Below, in pieces: positions 1-9,742 of a stretch of DNA of 64,000 bases (position 1 is its first letter; each line of letters starts with the position of its first letter). A program made the position numbers and the translations under genes. Source of the stretch: Rhodococcus sp. B7740 (GTDB lineage: Bacteria; Actinomycetota; Actinomycetes; Mycobacteriales; Mycobacteriaceae); contig NZ_CP010797.1 in assembly GCF_000954115.1 (NCBI RefSeq), positions 4,278,001-4,342,000 of the forward strand, in the 5' to 3' direction. The notes beneath the pieces were generated by a model that was given only the letters and a program-made list of their open reading frames with translations, was not told the DNA's origin and searched no databases.

Positions 1-975
1 ACGTCCAAAAAGGCGAACGCGATGTCGATCGCAGTGCGCGAAGCCCTTCCCTCGCAGGTTTCCCTCGTTGCCGGTTCGACGTTCTGGTCCGGCGACGATC
101 CGCTGGTCTTTCAGCCGGCTGCCCGAGCGGACGGGGTATTCGACCCCGGCACCACCGCGGACGGGGTGGTCACTCGCGACGGCGTCGAAGGTTCGGTGAC
201 GGTCAATGTCACCCGCGTGGACGATGGGCCCAAGCCATGCCAGGCCGGCTGGCTCGACGCTCGCGAAACTCTGCCCGACGGAACCGTCGTCGACATTCGG
301 GACACCTGGGATGAATTCGACGGTGACCGCTCCCACTCCAATATCGTGCGTGTGTATGCACGCGATGGTTCCGTCGTCGTAGCGGCGTCATCGGACCGGA
401 ACGCGGACTACGAATCCACCGGTACCGTGCCACTGTCGATCGATGAGTTGCGCAGGATTGCGCTGCGGCCCGAACTGCTCTGGTCCGCACTCGTTCCCGA
501 TGGAATTCCCCCGCTCCCGATGTCGTGTGACACCAATTCCGAAGGCGCAGGGCAGTTCTCGTCTCAGGCAGTCGATCGCCTCAATGCCTCGCTGGACGAC
601 TTCTGGCAATCGGCCGGGATTCCGGTGGAACTCGACAGACCGCTGGGCTCGATGCGGACGTCCCCATCGGGATCGGCCGGCGCGTGCGGAGCCGTGATGG
701 TCGGCGACGGCACCCTGATGATCAGAGTGATCGACGCGGACTACGAGCCGTCCCCGAATCCCTCGGGTGCGGTGACATTGGCGGACGGCTCGCAATTTCG
801 TGACGACTACCCGGGTGCGAGCGGAATGACCCTCGACGGCGACCCGATCGACGACATCACGTTGGTCAAACCGTCGGGCACCCGAGTGGACGTGCAGATT
901 GCAGCAGCACAAACCCTTGTGGACCGACCCCTTCTGCAGGCGATTGCGTTGACTGTGGCAGGGTCTGTCGACTGA
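1..975 (+). CDS. Hypothetical protein, 5' end outside window
   Basis: The frame is open to the left edge of the window, so the gene probably begins upstream; an ATG at 22 is the first in-window candidate but has no clear ribosome binding site. About 318 further residues end at a TGA at 973-975. I do not recognise the family. The visible protein is acidic, low in Lys, has no membrane segment, and carries three Cys (in PCQAGW, SCDTNS and GACGAV), which would suit an exported or surface protein, but no signal peptide can be seen because the N-terminus is missing. The next 195 bases hold an inverted repeat and a possible small gene. Confidence 0.6.
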   Translation, partial: TSKKANAMSIAVREALPSQVSLVAGSTFWSGDDPLVFQPAARADGVFDPGTTADGVVTRDGVEGSVTVNVTRVDDGPKPCQAGWLDARETLPDGTVVDIRDTWDEFDGDRSHSNIVRVYARDGSVVVAASSDRNADYESTGTVPLSIDELRRIALRPELLWSALVPDGIPPLPMSCDTNSEGAGQFSSQAVDRLNASLDDFWQSAGIPVELDRPLGSMRTSPSGSAGACGAVMVGDGTLMIRVIDADYEPSPNPSGAVTLADGSQFRDDYPGASGMTLDGDPIDDITLVKPSGTRVDVQIAAAQTLVDRPLLQAIALTVAGSVD

Positions 976-1080
976 CATCGGCGTTCGTCGCGATCGTGCA
1001 GACGGACAGATGGATGAACTCGTCCGGATCATAGTGAGCGTCGGTGATGTCTGTCGGATATGACCAGGTGCCCCGAGACT

Positions 1081-1127
1081 GTTCCCTAGGGCGCTCTCGC
1101 ACGACGGTTCGACCGAAGATAGGGAAC
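1081..1127. promoter_or_regulatory. Long-loop inverted repeat upstream of LuxR-type gene
   Basis: GTTCCCTA at 1081-1088 is exactly inverted as TAGGGAAC at 1120-1127, 31 bases apart, and CG/CGAG bases continue the symmetry outside both arms. It lies between a stop codon and the small gene and large regulator that follow. It could be an operator pair or an RNA stem; no U-run follows, so an intrinsic terminator is less likely. Confidence 0.3.
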
Positions 1128-1170
1128 TCGTCCGATGTGTGGACGGTGCGGCGGAGCAAGAGTGGGTTCC

Positions 1171-1317
1171 ATGTACCCCACCTATGATGTTCTGGCCGAT
1201 CATGAACGCCGTGTTGCCGATTCGCTGCGAGCGTACGACCGCCGGGTGCGCAGCCGCGCACAGAACGATCGCAGGCCACGAGCGCGGCGTAGTTTGTTGG
1301 CGTGGCTCGCACTCTGA
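1171..1317 (+). CDS. Possible small basic protein, 48 aa
   Basis: A 48-codon frame starts at ATG 1171 (an in-frame ATG at 1135 is also possible). A weak purine stretch (GGAGCAAGAG) lies ahead of ATG 1171. The product has a tyrosine-containing start (MYPTYDVLADHERR), a very Arg-rich helix-like middle and a hydrophobic end (LLAWLAL). Its last 16 bases overlap the GTG start of the next gene, so the two may be translationally coupled. I do not know the family. The frame could be chance, since Arg-rich frames are common in such DNA, but the position, composition and coupling make it worth listing. Confidence 0.35.
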   Translation: MYPTYDVLADHERRVADSLRAYDRRVRSRAQNDRRPRARRSLLAWLAL

Positions 1318-4025
1318 TCGGACGGGATGCCGAACTCGCGGCGCTCGAACAGGTCGTCGCCGACGCTGCCCGCGGTGCACCTGCCGCGGTCGTCGTGTCC
1401 GGTGACGCCGGTGTCGGCAAAACGCGGCTGCTGGCAGAACTGCGGCGCAATGCGGAAGCACGCGGAACTCGGGTACTGGTCGGGCGGTGCTTGGACCTCG
1501 GTGAGGTCGGTATTCCGTACCTCGCGTTCACCGAATTGTTCGGTCCACTCCCGCACACCACCCGGTCCGAACTGTTCGATGCTGCCCTCGTCGCACTGAC
1601 TGCAGCTGGGACCGACCGCCCGGCGCTCCTCATCGTCGAGGATGCGCACTGGGCGGACACCTCCACCCGTGAGCTCATGACATTCCTGCTGTCGAGACTC
1701 GCGAAAACGCATGTGTCCTTGGTGATCTCGTATCGTAGCGACGATCTGCATCGCAAACACCCACTCCGGCAGTCGCTCTCCGAGTGGACACGTCTGAGCT
1801 ACGTCCGTCGAGTCGGCTTGACGCCTCTCGATGTCGAATCGTCGTATCGCCTCCTCGATTCGCTTCCGGCAGCGACGCATGTGGCATCCCGGGACGCCAT
1901 CGTGGAGCGATCGGGCGGCAATCCATTTTTCATCGAAGAACTCGTCTCTGCCGGCCAGCGTCCCGGATCGTCGATACCGCCGGGCCTTGCCGAGCTACTG
2001 CTGGTCCGGCTCGACGCCTTGTCGCCCGAGGCGAAGTCGGTAGCCGAAACGATGGCGGTGGGTGGCCCCCGCGTCGCGCACGAGGTTCTGGCTGAGGTCA
2101 CCGGTCTTGACGACGACCGGCTCGAAGACGTGATCCGCGAAATCGTCGACGCCCGGCTCGTGGAGACCACCGACTTCTATTACGTCTTCCGGCACGCGCT
2201 CCTGGCCGACGCCATCTACGACGACGTCCTGCCCGGCCGTCGTGCGAGGTTGCACGCTTCTTTCGTCGATACGCTCACCGAACACCGGCATCGTGGTGCC
2301 GCCGCGGACCTGGCTCGACACGCAGGATTGGCCCACGATCTGCCGAAGGCGTTCGGAGCCCACGTCGACGCGGGCCGCGAGGCGATGACGCTGGCTGCTC
2401 CCGCTGAGGCCATGGCTCACCTCGCCGCCGCACTGGAACTGCGACAGCCGCAATGGGAGCCGACGGAAACGGCGCTGGTGCTGGAATACGCGTCGGCGTC
2501 GACGGCGGCAGGGCAAGACCAGCGGGCGCTCTCGGTCGTCCGAGCCGAACTGGAACGGGGTGGGGATGCGCTGACGATCCCCGAGCGACTCGACTTGTTG
2601 CATGCCGAGGCGGCATCGGCTCTGGCGATCGAACGAGAGGATGCGGCCCTGGCGGCCGTCGAGCACGCTTTGATCATCGCGGCCTCGGAGGAATTCGCTT
2701 CATGGAGAGTGCACTTGACCGGTCTCGGTGCTCGGATAACCGAGGCGTTGGGCCGGGAGGATCAGTCGCTCGCCTGGGCCGAGGAGTCCGTACGTATCGC
2801 AGAATCCCTCGGCGACCCGGGGCTGTCGGCAGATGCACGAATCACCCTGGCGCGCTTACACAGACGCCACAACGACCCCGCGGCGTCGCGCACGCTCCTC
2901 ATACGCACCGCTGCGCTCGCACGGCAAAGCGGTGACATCGGGAATCTGTTGCGCAGCAAGTTCAATCTCGGGATGGTCGAATTCGATGACGGAGATTTCG
3001 TATCGGCTCAGGAGTCGTTCGAGGAGGCCGTCGAGATCGCCCGATCCGCCGGCCGCCAATGGACACCCTACGGCGTCGGGGCGCGTGTCCAGTTGGCGAA
3101 CGTGCGGTACTACTCGGGTGATTGGGCCCTGGCCCTTACCGACCTGGCTCGGATCGAATCGGACGCAGCACCTTTGGGTTCGGCCGAGCAGCTGTGTGCA
3201 GGGTTTCAGATTCGCGCCGCAATCGGGGACGAGGAACTCGCGTCCGACATCGAACGTGTTCGACCCTTCGAATCTCAGGATGGTTTCATCACCATTCTGA
3301 CGAGCACAGCTGTTGCCTATACAGCGTTGTGCAACGGGCGGTTCGGCGAAGTGATCACATCCCTCGAAGCCGCTGTCGCCACCGTGGGCGCGCAATGGCA
3401 CAACCCATGGTTCGGGGGACGCATCCGATTGTCGGTACTGGCGATGGAAGCGGCGCGCCGCGGGTCGACCGTCATCGGAACCCAGGCCGCACTGGAGATC
3501 GGATCACGACTGCACGCCGACATCGAACGCACCGCGAGTTCCAGCCCGTCCTACGGTTGGGAGTCGACTGCGTGGATACTGCGGGGCGAGGCCGAGTTGG
3601 GTCACCTGCGTCTCAACTGCGGATACGGGCATGCTGCCTCGGTAGTGGCGGCATGGCGTGCGGCCGTGGACGCGTTCGCAATTCAGCCGTTCGAGCGTGC
3701 CCGTGCCCTGCAGTCGCTCTCCGAAGCCCTCGAGGCGGCCGGGGACCGGTCGGCAGCCGCACACGCGGCCGATCAGGCCATCGCGATCTACGACCGACTC
3801 GGGGTCACCGTGAGACTCGGCGATGCGCGTCGTCCCCTGGGCACCGACCTGTTGACTCGTCGCGAGTGGGACGTTCTCGAACTCCTCGGCGAGGGATACA
3901 CCAACAAACAGATCGCCGAGCGGCTCGTGATCAGCGTCAAGACCGTCAGCGTGCACGTGTCGAACGTGCTGACCAAACTCGGAGCCCGGAACCGCACGGA
4001 AGCAGCGCGCTTCGCGAAAGGGTGA
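1302..4025 (+). CDS. Large LuxR-family regulator with AAA ATPase domain
   Basis: This 907-residue protein has the MalT/LAL-type layout. An N-terminal P-loop ATPase carries Walker A GDAGVGKT at residues 34-41 and a Walker B-like LLIVEDAHWAD near 110. A long helical, TPR-like middle (about 390-830) follows, then a C-terminal LuxR helix-turn-helix (RREWDVLELLGEGYTNKQIA, then KTVSVHVSNVLTKLG) in the last 60 residues. Such proteins are ATP-dependent transcription activators that sense small molecules through the middle region. The start is GTG 1302, chosen because the domain begins at once (ARTLIGRDAEL) with no earlier in-frame homologous sequence. The regulated target is not evident; the following genes are DNA-repair related and may be independent. 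Confidence 0.9.
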   Translation: MARTLIGRDAELAALEQVVADAARGAPAAVVVSGDAGVGKTRLLAELRRNAEARGTRVLVGRCLDLGEVGIPYLAFTELFGPLPHTTRSELFDAALVALTAAGTDRPALLIVEDAHWADTSTRELMTFLLSRLAKTHVSLVISYRSDDLHRKHPLRQSLSEWTRLSYVRRVGLTPLDVESSYRLLDSLPAATHVASRDAIVERSGGNPFFIEELVSAGQRPGSSIPPGLAELLLVRLDALSPEAKSVAETMAVGGPRVAHEVLAEVTGLDDDRLEDVIREIVDARLVETTDFYYVFRHALLADAIYDDVLPGRRARLHASFVDTLTEHRHRGAAADLARHAGLAHDLPKAFGAHVDAGREAMTLAAPAEAMAHLAAALELRQPQWEPTETALVLEYASASTAAGQDQRALSVVRAELERGGDALTIPERLDLLHAEAASALAIEREDAALAAVEHALIIAASEEFASWRVHLTGLGARITEALGREDQSLAWAEESVRIAESLGDPGLSADARITLARLHRRHNDPAASRTLLIRTAALARQSGDIGNLLRSKFNLGMVEFDDGDFVSAQESFEEAVEIARSAGRQWTPYGVGARVQLANVRYYSGDWALALTDLARIESDAAPLGSAEQLCAGFQIRAAIGDEELASDIERVRPFESQDGFITILTSTAVAYTALCNGRFGEVITSLEAAVATVGAQWHNPWFGGRIRLSVLAMEAARRGSTVIGTQAALEIGSRLHADIERTASSSPSYGWESTAWILRGEAELGHLRLNCGYGHAASVVAAWRAAVDAFAIQPFERARALQSLSEALEAAGDRSAAAHAADQAIAIYDRLGVTVRLGDARRPLGTDLLTRREWDVLELLGEGYTNKQIAERLVISVKTVSVHVSNVLTKLGARNRTEAARFAKG

Positions 4026-4131
4026 ACGAGACGTCCGGAGCTTCTTCGGACAAGGGAGAGCGCATGAAACTGAACCGGATCTGTTGCGGCCCCGGCCACG
4101 GATCGACATCCACCGTGGCAGGATCGAGGCC

Positions 4132-4707
4132 ATGTCTCGCACACTGCACCTCGTCGGCGATCCCGAGGCCGATGCACTGCTCGCCGAGGATCCGTTCGCG
4201 CTGTTGATCGGCATGTTGCTCGATCAACAGGTACCGATGGAGTCGGCGTTCGCAGGCCCCAAGAAGCTCGTCGACCGTCTCGGCGACCTGAAAGTCGACA
4301 CCGTCGCCGACGCCGATCCCGAGGAATTCGCGGCCCTGTGCGCGCAGACCCCGGCCGTCCATCGGTTCCCGGGTTCGATGGCCAAGCGCATCCAAGGGCT
4401 GGCGGCGTTCCTGGTCGAGAACTACGACGGAAAGCCGCAGGAGATCTGGACTCGCGACGATCCCAACGGTGCCGAAGTGCTGAAACGACTCAAGGCCCTC
4501 CCTGGCTACGGCGATCAGAAGGCCCGCATCTTTCTCGCGCTGCTCGGTAAGCAGATGGGCGTCACGCCCGACGGCTGGCGCAAGGCCGCCGGACCGTACG
4601 GTGACGACGGAGCGCGTCGATCCATCGCCGACGTGGTGGACGAGAAGTCGTTGCTCGAGGTGCGCGAGTTCAAGAAGGCGGCGAAAGCGGCAGCCAAGAA
4701 CAAATAA
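4132..4707 (+). CDS. HhH-GPD-type base-excision repair protein
   Basis: A 191-residue protein of the HhH-GPD DNA glycosylase fold. The motif LLDQQVPMESAFAGPKKL lies near residues 25-42, and a helix-hairpin-helix signature LPGYGDQKA lies near residue 124. Family members recognise damaged bases and flip them out. No clear catalytic Asp of the MutY/Nth type, and no FeS cysteine cluster, is visible after the hairpin, so this belongs to the short actinobacterial group of unproven activity. The C-terminus is a Lys/Ala-rich tail (KKAAKAAAKNK) suited to DNA contact. ATG 4132 (MSRTLHLVGD) was chosen over an in-frame upstream start at 4084 because the fold starts here and GGATCGAGG lies just upstream. 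Confidence 0.85.
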   Translation: MSRTLHLVGDPEADALLAEDPFALLIGMLLDQQVPMESAFAGPKKLVDRLGDLKVDTVADADPEEFAALCAQTPAVHRFPGSMAKRIQGLAAFLVENYDGKPQEIWTRDDPNGAEVLKRLKALPGYGDQKARIFLALLGKQMGVTPDGWRKAAGPYGDDGARRSIADVVDEKSLLEVREFKKAAKAAAKNK

Positions 4708-4758
4708 GTCTGTCGGTGTCGGTCGTTACAGTGACCAGAACTTTCACCGGGGGGCGAG

Positions 4759-7152
4759 ATGACCGACAGTATCGGGACGTACGAGGGCTGGCTGGCGTCT
4801 CTCGACGAGGACGCGCTGACCGATCTGCTGCACCGTCGGCCGGACGTGGCGACCGACCCACCACCGCGCTCGTTCGGCTTGCTCGCGCAGTTGCTCGGAG
4901 CCCCGTCTCGGGTGTCGATGCTGCCGCGTCGACTCGACAGCGGTGCGCTCGCTCTCCTCGAATTGTTCGCGCTGATGGGCGATCTGAGCCGCGCGGAGAT
5001 CGGGCACTGGGCGAGTGAGGGGTCGATCAACGAGACACCACACATCGATGCAGCTCTGGCCACACTGACGGCCCACGGGTTGATCTGGCCGAATTCCTCA
5101 CTCGGCGCAGGCACCGTCGAATACTCACCCGTCGACCTGTCCGGGGTGTTCTCGCATCCGTTCGGACTGGCCCGCAGGCAGCGAAAGCTGTTCCTGCACT
5201 GCGCAGTCGAGCAGGACAGGGCGGCTGTGCTTGCGCTCCTCGGTATCGACCCGGCGCTCGATCGAGTGGCGCGCGCGGACTCCGTTGCCACTGCCATGAC
5301 GCCCGAACGTATCCGCGAACTGTTCGACGGCGGGCCGGAGGAGATGCGAGAGATGTTGTCTCGCTTCGTCGATGGCAAGCCGGTGTCACTGATCTTCGAT
5401 GTTCCTCCGACTGCAGGCGCGGCCGCATTCGAGCGGGGATTGTTGTATCGACTCGACGGGCATCGCGTCGAGATGCCGTTGGAGGTGAGCATCGCCCTGC
5501 GAGGGGAGCGGTGGCGTCTGCCCATCGAGCTCACGCCGCCGACATTCGACACCCGAGTGCTCTCGCACGACGACGTGCGGCGCACACGTTCGATCGCCCT
5601 GCTGCAGTTCTGCGAACACACGCAGGCGTTGCTGACGGCCATCGACGCCGACGGCCTGACGACGATGAAGACCGGTGGCATCAGTGCCAAGGGGATTCGG
5701 TCGCTGACGAGCAGGCTGGGATTCGCCGACGAACACGACACCGCGTTGATGCTGATGCTGGCACGCGAAGCCGGACTGCTGGCCGAACGCGGGAAGACCG
5801 GAATCGCGTTGACCTCGGCGTACGAGACGTGGTCCACGAGCACGCGGGCCGAACAGGCGGCCACATTGCTGACCGCGTGGTGGAGTTCACCCTTCACTCC
5901 CACCCACCGAGTGCCCCGTGCGTCGCAGAAGACCGTTCCCGTCCTCAAGAAGATGCTCGACGACCCGGCCGCAGCGGACCTGCGTGCGACGGCGCTGACG
6001 GCTCTGCTGCGATACGAGGACGCCGACACGCCGGCGACGGTCCTGCATGGTTCGGAGGATTTTGCCCGAGACCTGGACTGGCACATCCCGGTCGTCTCGA
6101 CCAGCGCCGGGCCCGGTCACGTGCACGCGCTGTGGCTCGAGGCCGGTCGACTCGGGATACTGGCCGACGGTGCGCCGACCGATCTGTGCCGCACCCTCAC
6201 CGAGTTCCCTGCGGGTCGAGACGGCGACCCTCGCGAGATCCGCGCGGCTCTGACAGCACAGTTGCAGGACATGGCCGGGTGGGTTCCGTTCTCCGTTCGG
6301 CTGTTGCCCGATTCCACGGCGGTGGTGACCGGACCACCCAGTACCGAGGTGGCGTCGATACTCGGCGCGGCCGCGCAGCCCGAGTCGAGGGACGTCGCAT
6401 CGGTCTGGCGTTTCACCCCGGCGACCATCCGGGGTTTCTTCGACACCGGCGGCACCGGCGAGGAGTTGATCGATGCGTTGACCGCGATGGCCGACACCGA
6501 GGTCCCTCAGGCACTGGACTACACGATCCGAGACTGCTGGCGCAGCTACGGCGCACTGGCCGTGAGGAGGATCCCGTGCGCGATCGTCTCCGAGGACGTC
6601 GTGCTGCTGACGAACATCGAGACCGACGAGTCACTGGCCGTGCTGCAGTTCCAGCGCCTCGCTCCCACCGTCCTGGTCAGTTCGGCCACGCCCATCGACA
6701 CCATCGCCGTGCTTCGCAGGCACGGATACTCCCCGGTGCGGCACGCCGACACCGGGCAACTCCAACTCGACAGCGCGCCTCGAATCCGCGCGGGGGAGAC
6801 TCGGGAGACCCATCGTGCCGTCCACCCGCCACGGCACCGCCGCGAACCACGCGAGCTCGCGCGGCTCCTGCTTGCCGGCGGCGACGGAGCCGTCGACGAG
6901 GCACGAGTGCGGTCTGCACTCGATTCACACAGCCGGTTGCTGCCGCGTGAGCTGGATCTGTTGACCGACGCCGCAGCGCGCGGCACACCCGTCTCCATCG
7001 ACTACCAGAACTCCAGAGGAGCCATCGTTCGGCACGCGATCTCGGATGCGCTGCAGGACGGCCACTGGCTGCACGCGCTCTCGGAATCGACCGGCAGCCG
7101 CGAGAGCTTCGCCATCATGAACATCAGAGCGGTGTCCACCGGTCCACAATGA
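4759..7152 (+). CDS. Helicase-associated (XPB/Ssl2-like C-terminal) protein
   Basis: A 797-residue cytoplasmic protein resembling the conserved actinobacterial family whose C-terminal part carries the XPB/Ssl2-type helicase C-terminal domain but no helicase motor. No Walker A motif is visible. The N-terminus (LDEDALTDLLHRRPDVATDPPPRSFGLLAQLL, given in pieces) suits a winged-helix array, and the C-terminus has the WYL-like stretch PVSIDYQNSRGAIVRHAISD near 755. Spacing and start: ATG 4759 follows GGGGGGCGAG. From memory the M. tuberculosis counterpart, Rv0862c, sits beside ercc3 and fadB-fadA, and fadA-fadB are also close by here. A DNA-repair or regulatory accessory role is plausible but unproven. 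Confidence 0.8.
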   Translation: MTDSIGTYEGWLASLDEDALTDLLHRRPDVATDPPPRSFGLLAQLLGAPSRVSMLPRRLDSGALALLELFALMGDLSRAEIGHWASEGSINETPHIDAALATLTAHGLIWPNSSLGAGTVEYSPVDLSGVFSHPFGLARRQRKLFLHCAVEQDRAAVLALLGIDPALDRVARADSVATAMTPERIRELFDGGPEEMREMLSRFVDGKPVSLIFDVPPTAGAAAFERGLLYRLDGHRVEMPLEVSIALRGERWRLPIELTPPTFDTRVLSHDDVRRTRSIALLQFCEHTQALLTAIDADGLTTMKTGGISAKGIRSLTSRLGFADEHDTALMLMLAREAGLLAERGKTGIALTSAYETWSTSTRAEQAATLLTAWWSSPFTPTHRVPRASQKTVPVLKKMLDDPAAADLRATALTALLRYEDADTPATVLHGSEDFARDLDWHIPVVSTSAGPGHVHALWLEAGRLGILADGAPTDLCRTLTEFPAGRDGDPREIRAALTAQLQDMAGWVPFSVRLLPDSTAVVTGPPSTEVASILGAAAQPESRDVASVWRFTPATIRGFFDTGGTGEELIDALTAMADTEVPQALDYTIRDCWRSYGALAVRRIPCAIVSEDVVLLTNIETDESLAVLQFQRLAPTVLVSSATPIDTIAVLRRHGYSPVRHADTGQLQLDSAPRIRAGETRETHRAVHPPRHRREPRELARLLLAGGDGAVDEARVRSALDSHSRLLPRELDLLTDAAARGTPVSIDYQNSRGAIVRHAISDALQDGHWLHALSESTGSRESFAIMNIRAVSTGPQ

Positions 7153-7196
7153 CCGGCGATGCAACTGTGTCCGTGGTCGCCGGTACCCTTTCGGGC

Positions 7197-9442
7197 GTGG
7201 CCCTCTACCGGAAGTACCGTCCCGCGACGTTCGCCGAGGTCGTCGGTCAGGAGCACGTCACCGAGCCGATCAGCGTGGCGTTGGACAGCAACAGAATCAA
7301 TCACGCGTACCTGTTCTCCGGGCCGCGTGGCTGCGGAAAGACCTCCTCGGCGCGCATCCTCGCCCGATCGCTGAACTGCGCCGAGGGTCCGACGTCGACC
7401 CCCTGCGGCGTGTGCAACTCCTGCGTCGCCCTCGCACCGGGCGGACCCGGCAACTTCGACGTCGTCGAGATGGACGCGGCCAGCCACGGTGGCGTCGACG
7501 ATGCGCGAGATCTGCGAGACAAGGCCGTGTACGCCCCGGCCGAATCGCGCTACGTCATCTTCATCATCGACGAGGCACACATGGTGACCCCGGCGGGCTT
7601 CAACGCGCTGCTCAAGGTCGTCGAGGAGCCACCAGAGCACCTCGTCTTCATCTTCGCCACCACCGAGCCCGAGAAGGTGCTCCCCACCATCCGCTCGCGT
7701 ACCCACCACTACCCGTTCCGGCTCCTCGCGCCGTCGACGATGCGCGGTCTGCTCGAGAAGATCTGTGGCCAGGAACAGGTTCCGGTCGAGGATGCGGTCT
7801 ACCCGCTGGTCATCCGCGCCGGCGGAGGTTCGCCCCGTGACTCGCTCAGCGTCATGGATCAGCTCCTGGCCGGAGCCGGACCCGAGGGCGTCACGTACCC
7901 GCGCGCACTCTCGCTTCTCGGCGTCACCGACGTCGCACTGATCGACGAAGCGGTCGACGCGTTGGCCGCGGGCGACGGCGGCGCACTGTTCGGCACCGTC
8001 GACAAGGTGATGGACGCGGGCCACGACCCACGCCGCTTCGCCATCGACCTCCTCGATCGCATGCGAGATCTGATCCTGATGAAGGCCGTGCCCGACGCCG
8101 GAGAACGCGGTCTGGTCGACGTTCCCGGCGACGTCCTCGAGCGACTGCGTGACGAGGCCGATCTGCTCGGTTCGGCGACACTGACTCGGTACGCCGAGAT
8201 CGTGCACTCGGGCCTCGGCGAGATGCGCGGTGCCACGGCCCCGCGTCTGCTGCTCGAAGTGATGTGTGCCCGAATGCTGCTGCCCTCGGCGTCCGACGCG
8301 GAATCGGCGGTGCTGCAACGACTCGAACGCGTCGAGCGCCGCCTGGACGTCACCCTTCCGGCGGGGGAGCAAGCAGCCGTCGCCCAGGCAGCCGCAGATC
8401 CGACGCGACCGCAGTTGCAACCCACCGAGGAACCCGCGCCCCCGGGTCCGGCACCGGTCACCAAGTTTCAGCGACCGTCGCAACGTCCACCGGCCGCAGA
8501 GCCGGCAGCGCCCGCACCGGCACCGGAGCCTGCACGACCCGAGCCGGCCCCGATACCCGAGCCCGCTCCCACACCCGAGCCCGCCCGAACCCCGAGCCCG
8601 CCCCCACACCCGAGCCCGCTCCCACACCCGAGCCGACGCCGGAACCGGCCCCCACGCCGGAGCCGACTCCGGAACCGGTTTCGGCATCACAGGAACCAGC
8701 CCCCGCTGCCTCGGTTTCCCACGAAGATTTTCCGCCGGAGCCCGAGGACGATTACGGCCCCGAGCCGGATCCGGTGTTCGAGTCGGAACCGGAACCCGTG
8801 GCGGCCCCCGCCGCCGTGTCGAGCGAGCCCGACGCAGCCGCGGTTCGAGCTGTGTGGTCCGAGGTGCGCACGAAGGTACGAGACCGGAGCCGGACCGTCG
8901 AGGTGATGCTCTCCGGTGCCTCGGTGCGCACCGTCGAGAACGGCACCATCACGCTCGGTCACGACTCGGCACCGCTGGCCAAGCGGCTGGAGGAACCGCG
9001 CAACGCCGATGTCATTCGCGACGCTCTGCGTGACGTCTTCGGCGTCGAATGGTCGGTGGTGTGCCTGGTCGGTGCGGCGGCACCGCCGGAACAGTCATCA
9101 GCAAAAAAAGATGAACCGGCAGCGAAACCCGCGTCGCTGCCGAAGTTCTCGAGGCCGAGCCAGGCAGGGGCTTCCCGTCCCACGTCGGACGGGTTCGGAT
9201 CAGCGGGCGATGGATCCTCGGCCGGCATCGGGGCGGACGACATTCCGATGCCCGAAGCGCCGGACTATCCCGACGAGCCCGAGCCGGTAGGGCCACCGCC
9301 ACCGGAGACCCCGGAGGACGAGGAAGAGCTACTCAAGGCCGCCGCCGAGCCTGCCGATCCGACGGTTCGTCGTGATCCCGAAACCGTCGCGATGGAGCTG
9401 CTGGTCAGCGAACTGGGAGCGGTACCGCTCAAGGAGGCCTGA
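7197..9442 (+). CDS. dnaX: DNA polymerase III subunit gamma/tau, with frameshift
   Basis: Clamp-loader ATPase of the replicase. GTG 7197 was chosen over ATG 7149 because the family begins with ALYRKYRPATF. Visible are Walker A GPRGCGKT (residues 42-49), the zinc cysteines 61, 70, 73 and 76, the DEAH-type Walker B (FIIDEAHM) and the SRT sensor motif. The frame then fails: from about 8588-8594, in a Pro/Glu-rich linker, the sensible protein (PEPAPTPEP repeats, then the conserved C-terminal domain AVRAVWSEVRTKVRDRS and ending LVSELGAVPLKEA) continues in the -1 frame to 9442. The original frame turns into Arg/Pro-rich nonsense and stops at 8906. A single missing C in the CCCC run at 8590-8593 would restore everything. 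This may be a sequencing error, a real mutation or, less likely, recoding. Confidence 0.93.
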
Positions 9443-9454
9443 TCGACGGGTGAC

Positions 9455-9691
9455 TCAGCCGACGGTCAGGTCCTCGTTGTCGGCGAACACCAGGCGTCCA
9501 CTGTCGAGCGCCACGGCCCAACGCCGTGCCACCGCCCAGTCCCGTGAGGTGGTCTCGGGTGTCTGGACACCGAAGTCCTCGACGATCGCCCCGGTCTCGT
9601 ACGTGTCCTGAGCAGCTTCGTCGTCGGCGCTGGTGGTGTGAATGCGTACTTTGACGCGAGCGCCCACGGTCAATTCGTTGTTGGTTTCCAT
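9455..9691 (-). CDS. Small conserved-looking hypothetical protein, 78 aa
   Basis: A 78-residue acidic protein, convergent with dnaX and separated from its stop by only 12 bases. It starts METNNELTVGARVKVRIHTT and ends VFADNEDLTVG, so a LTVG motif occurs at both ends. The central part alternates charged and hydrophobic residues like a small beta-barrel (SH3-like) domain. I do not know its function. The start is ATG 9691, with GGAAGAAG upstream. Divergent from fadA; two palindromes lie between the genes and could control either one. Confidence 0.7.
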   Translation of the reverse strand: METNNELTVGARVKVRIHTTSADDEAAQDTYETGAIVEDFGVQTPETTSRDWAVARRWAVALDSGRLVFADNEDLTVG

Positions 9692-9710
9692 GGAGGTCTT
9701 CTTCCGCGCT

Positions 9711-9729
9711 CGGTAGATCTGATCTATCG
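9711..9729. promoter_or_regulatory. Near-perfect 19-bp palindrome upstream of 9691 gene
   Basis: CGGTAGATC-T-GATCTATCG is a 9-1-9 palindrome with one mismatch; its core TAGATC-T-GATCTA is exact. It lies 20 bases upstream of the start of the small minus-strand gene and about 195 bases upstream of fadA, in a 232-base intergenic region. It looks like a repressor binding site, regulator unknown. Confidence 0.45.
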
Positions 9730-9742
9730 GAGTGTCCCACGC

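Noticed and set aside
4026..4131. GTCCG...CGGAC hairpin after the LuxR gene as terminator
   Set aside because: Only five base pairs around a nine-base loop and no U-run; too weak to call.
7149..7196. ATG 7149 as start of dnaX
   Set aside because: It would overlap the previous gene and add 16 residues absent from the family; GTG 7197 gives the usual ALYRKYRPATF start.
8590..8606. E. coli-type programmed -1 frameshift producing gamma from dnaX
   Set aside because: There is no A-rich slippery heptamer or upstream Shine-Dalgarno-like stimulator, and the shift lies where a single missing C in a repeat explains the data. It remains only as a minor alternative.
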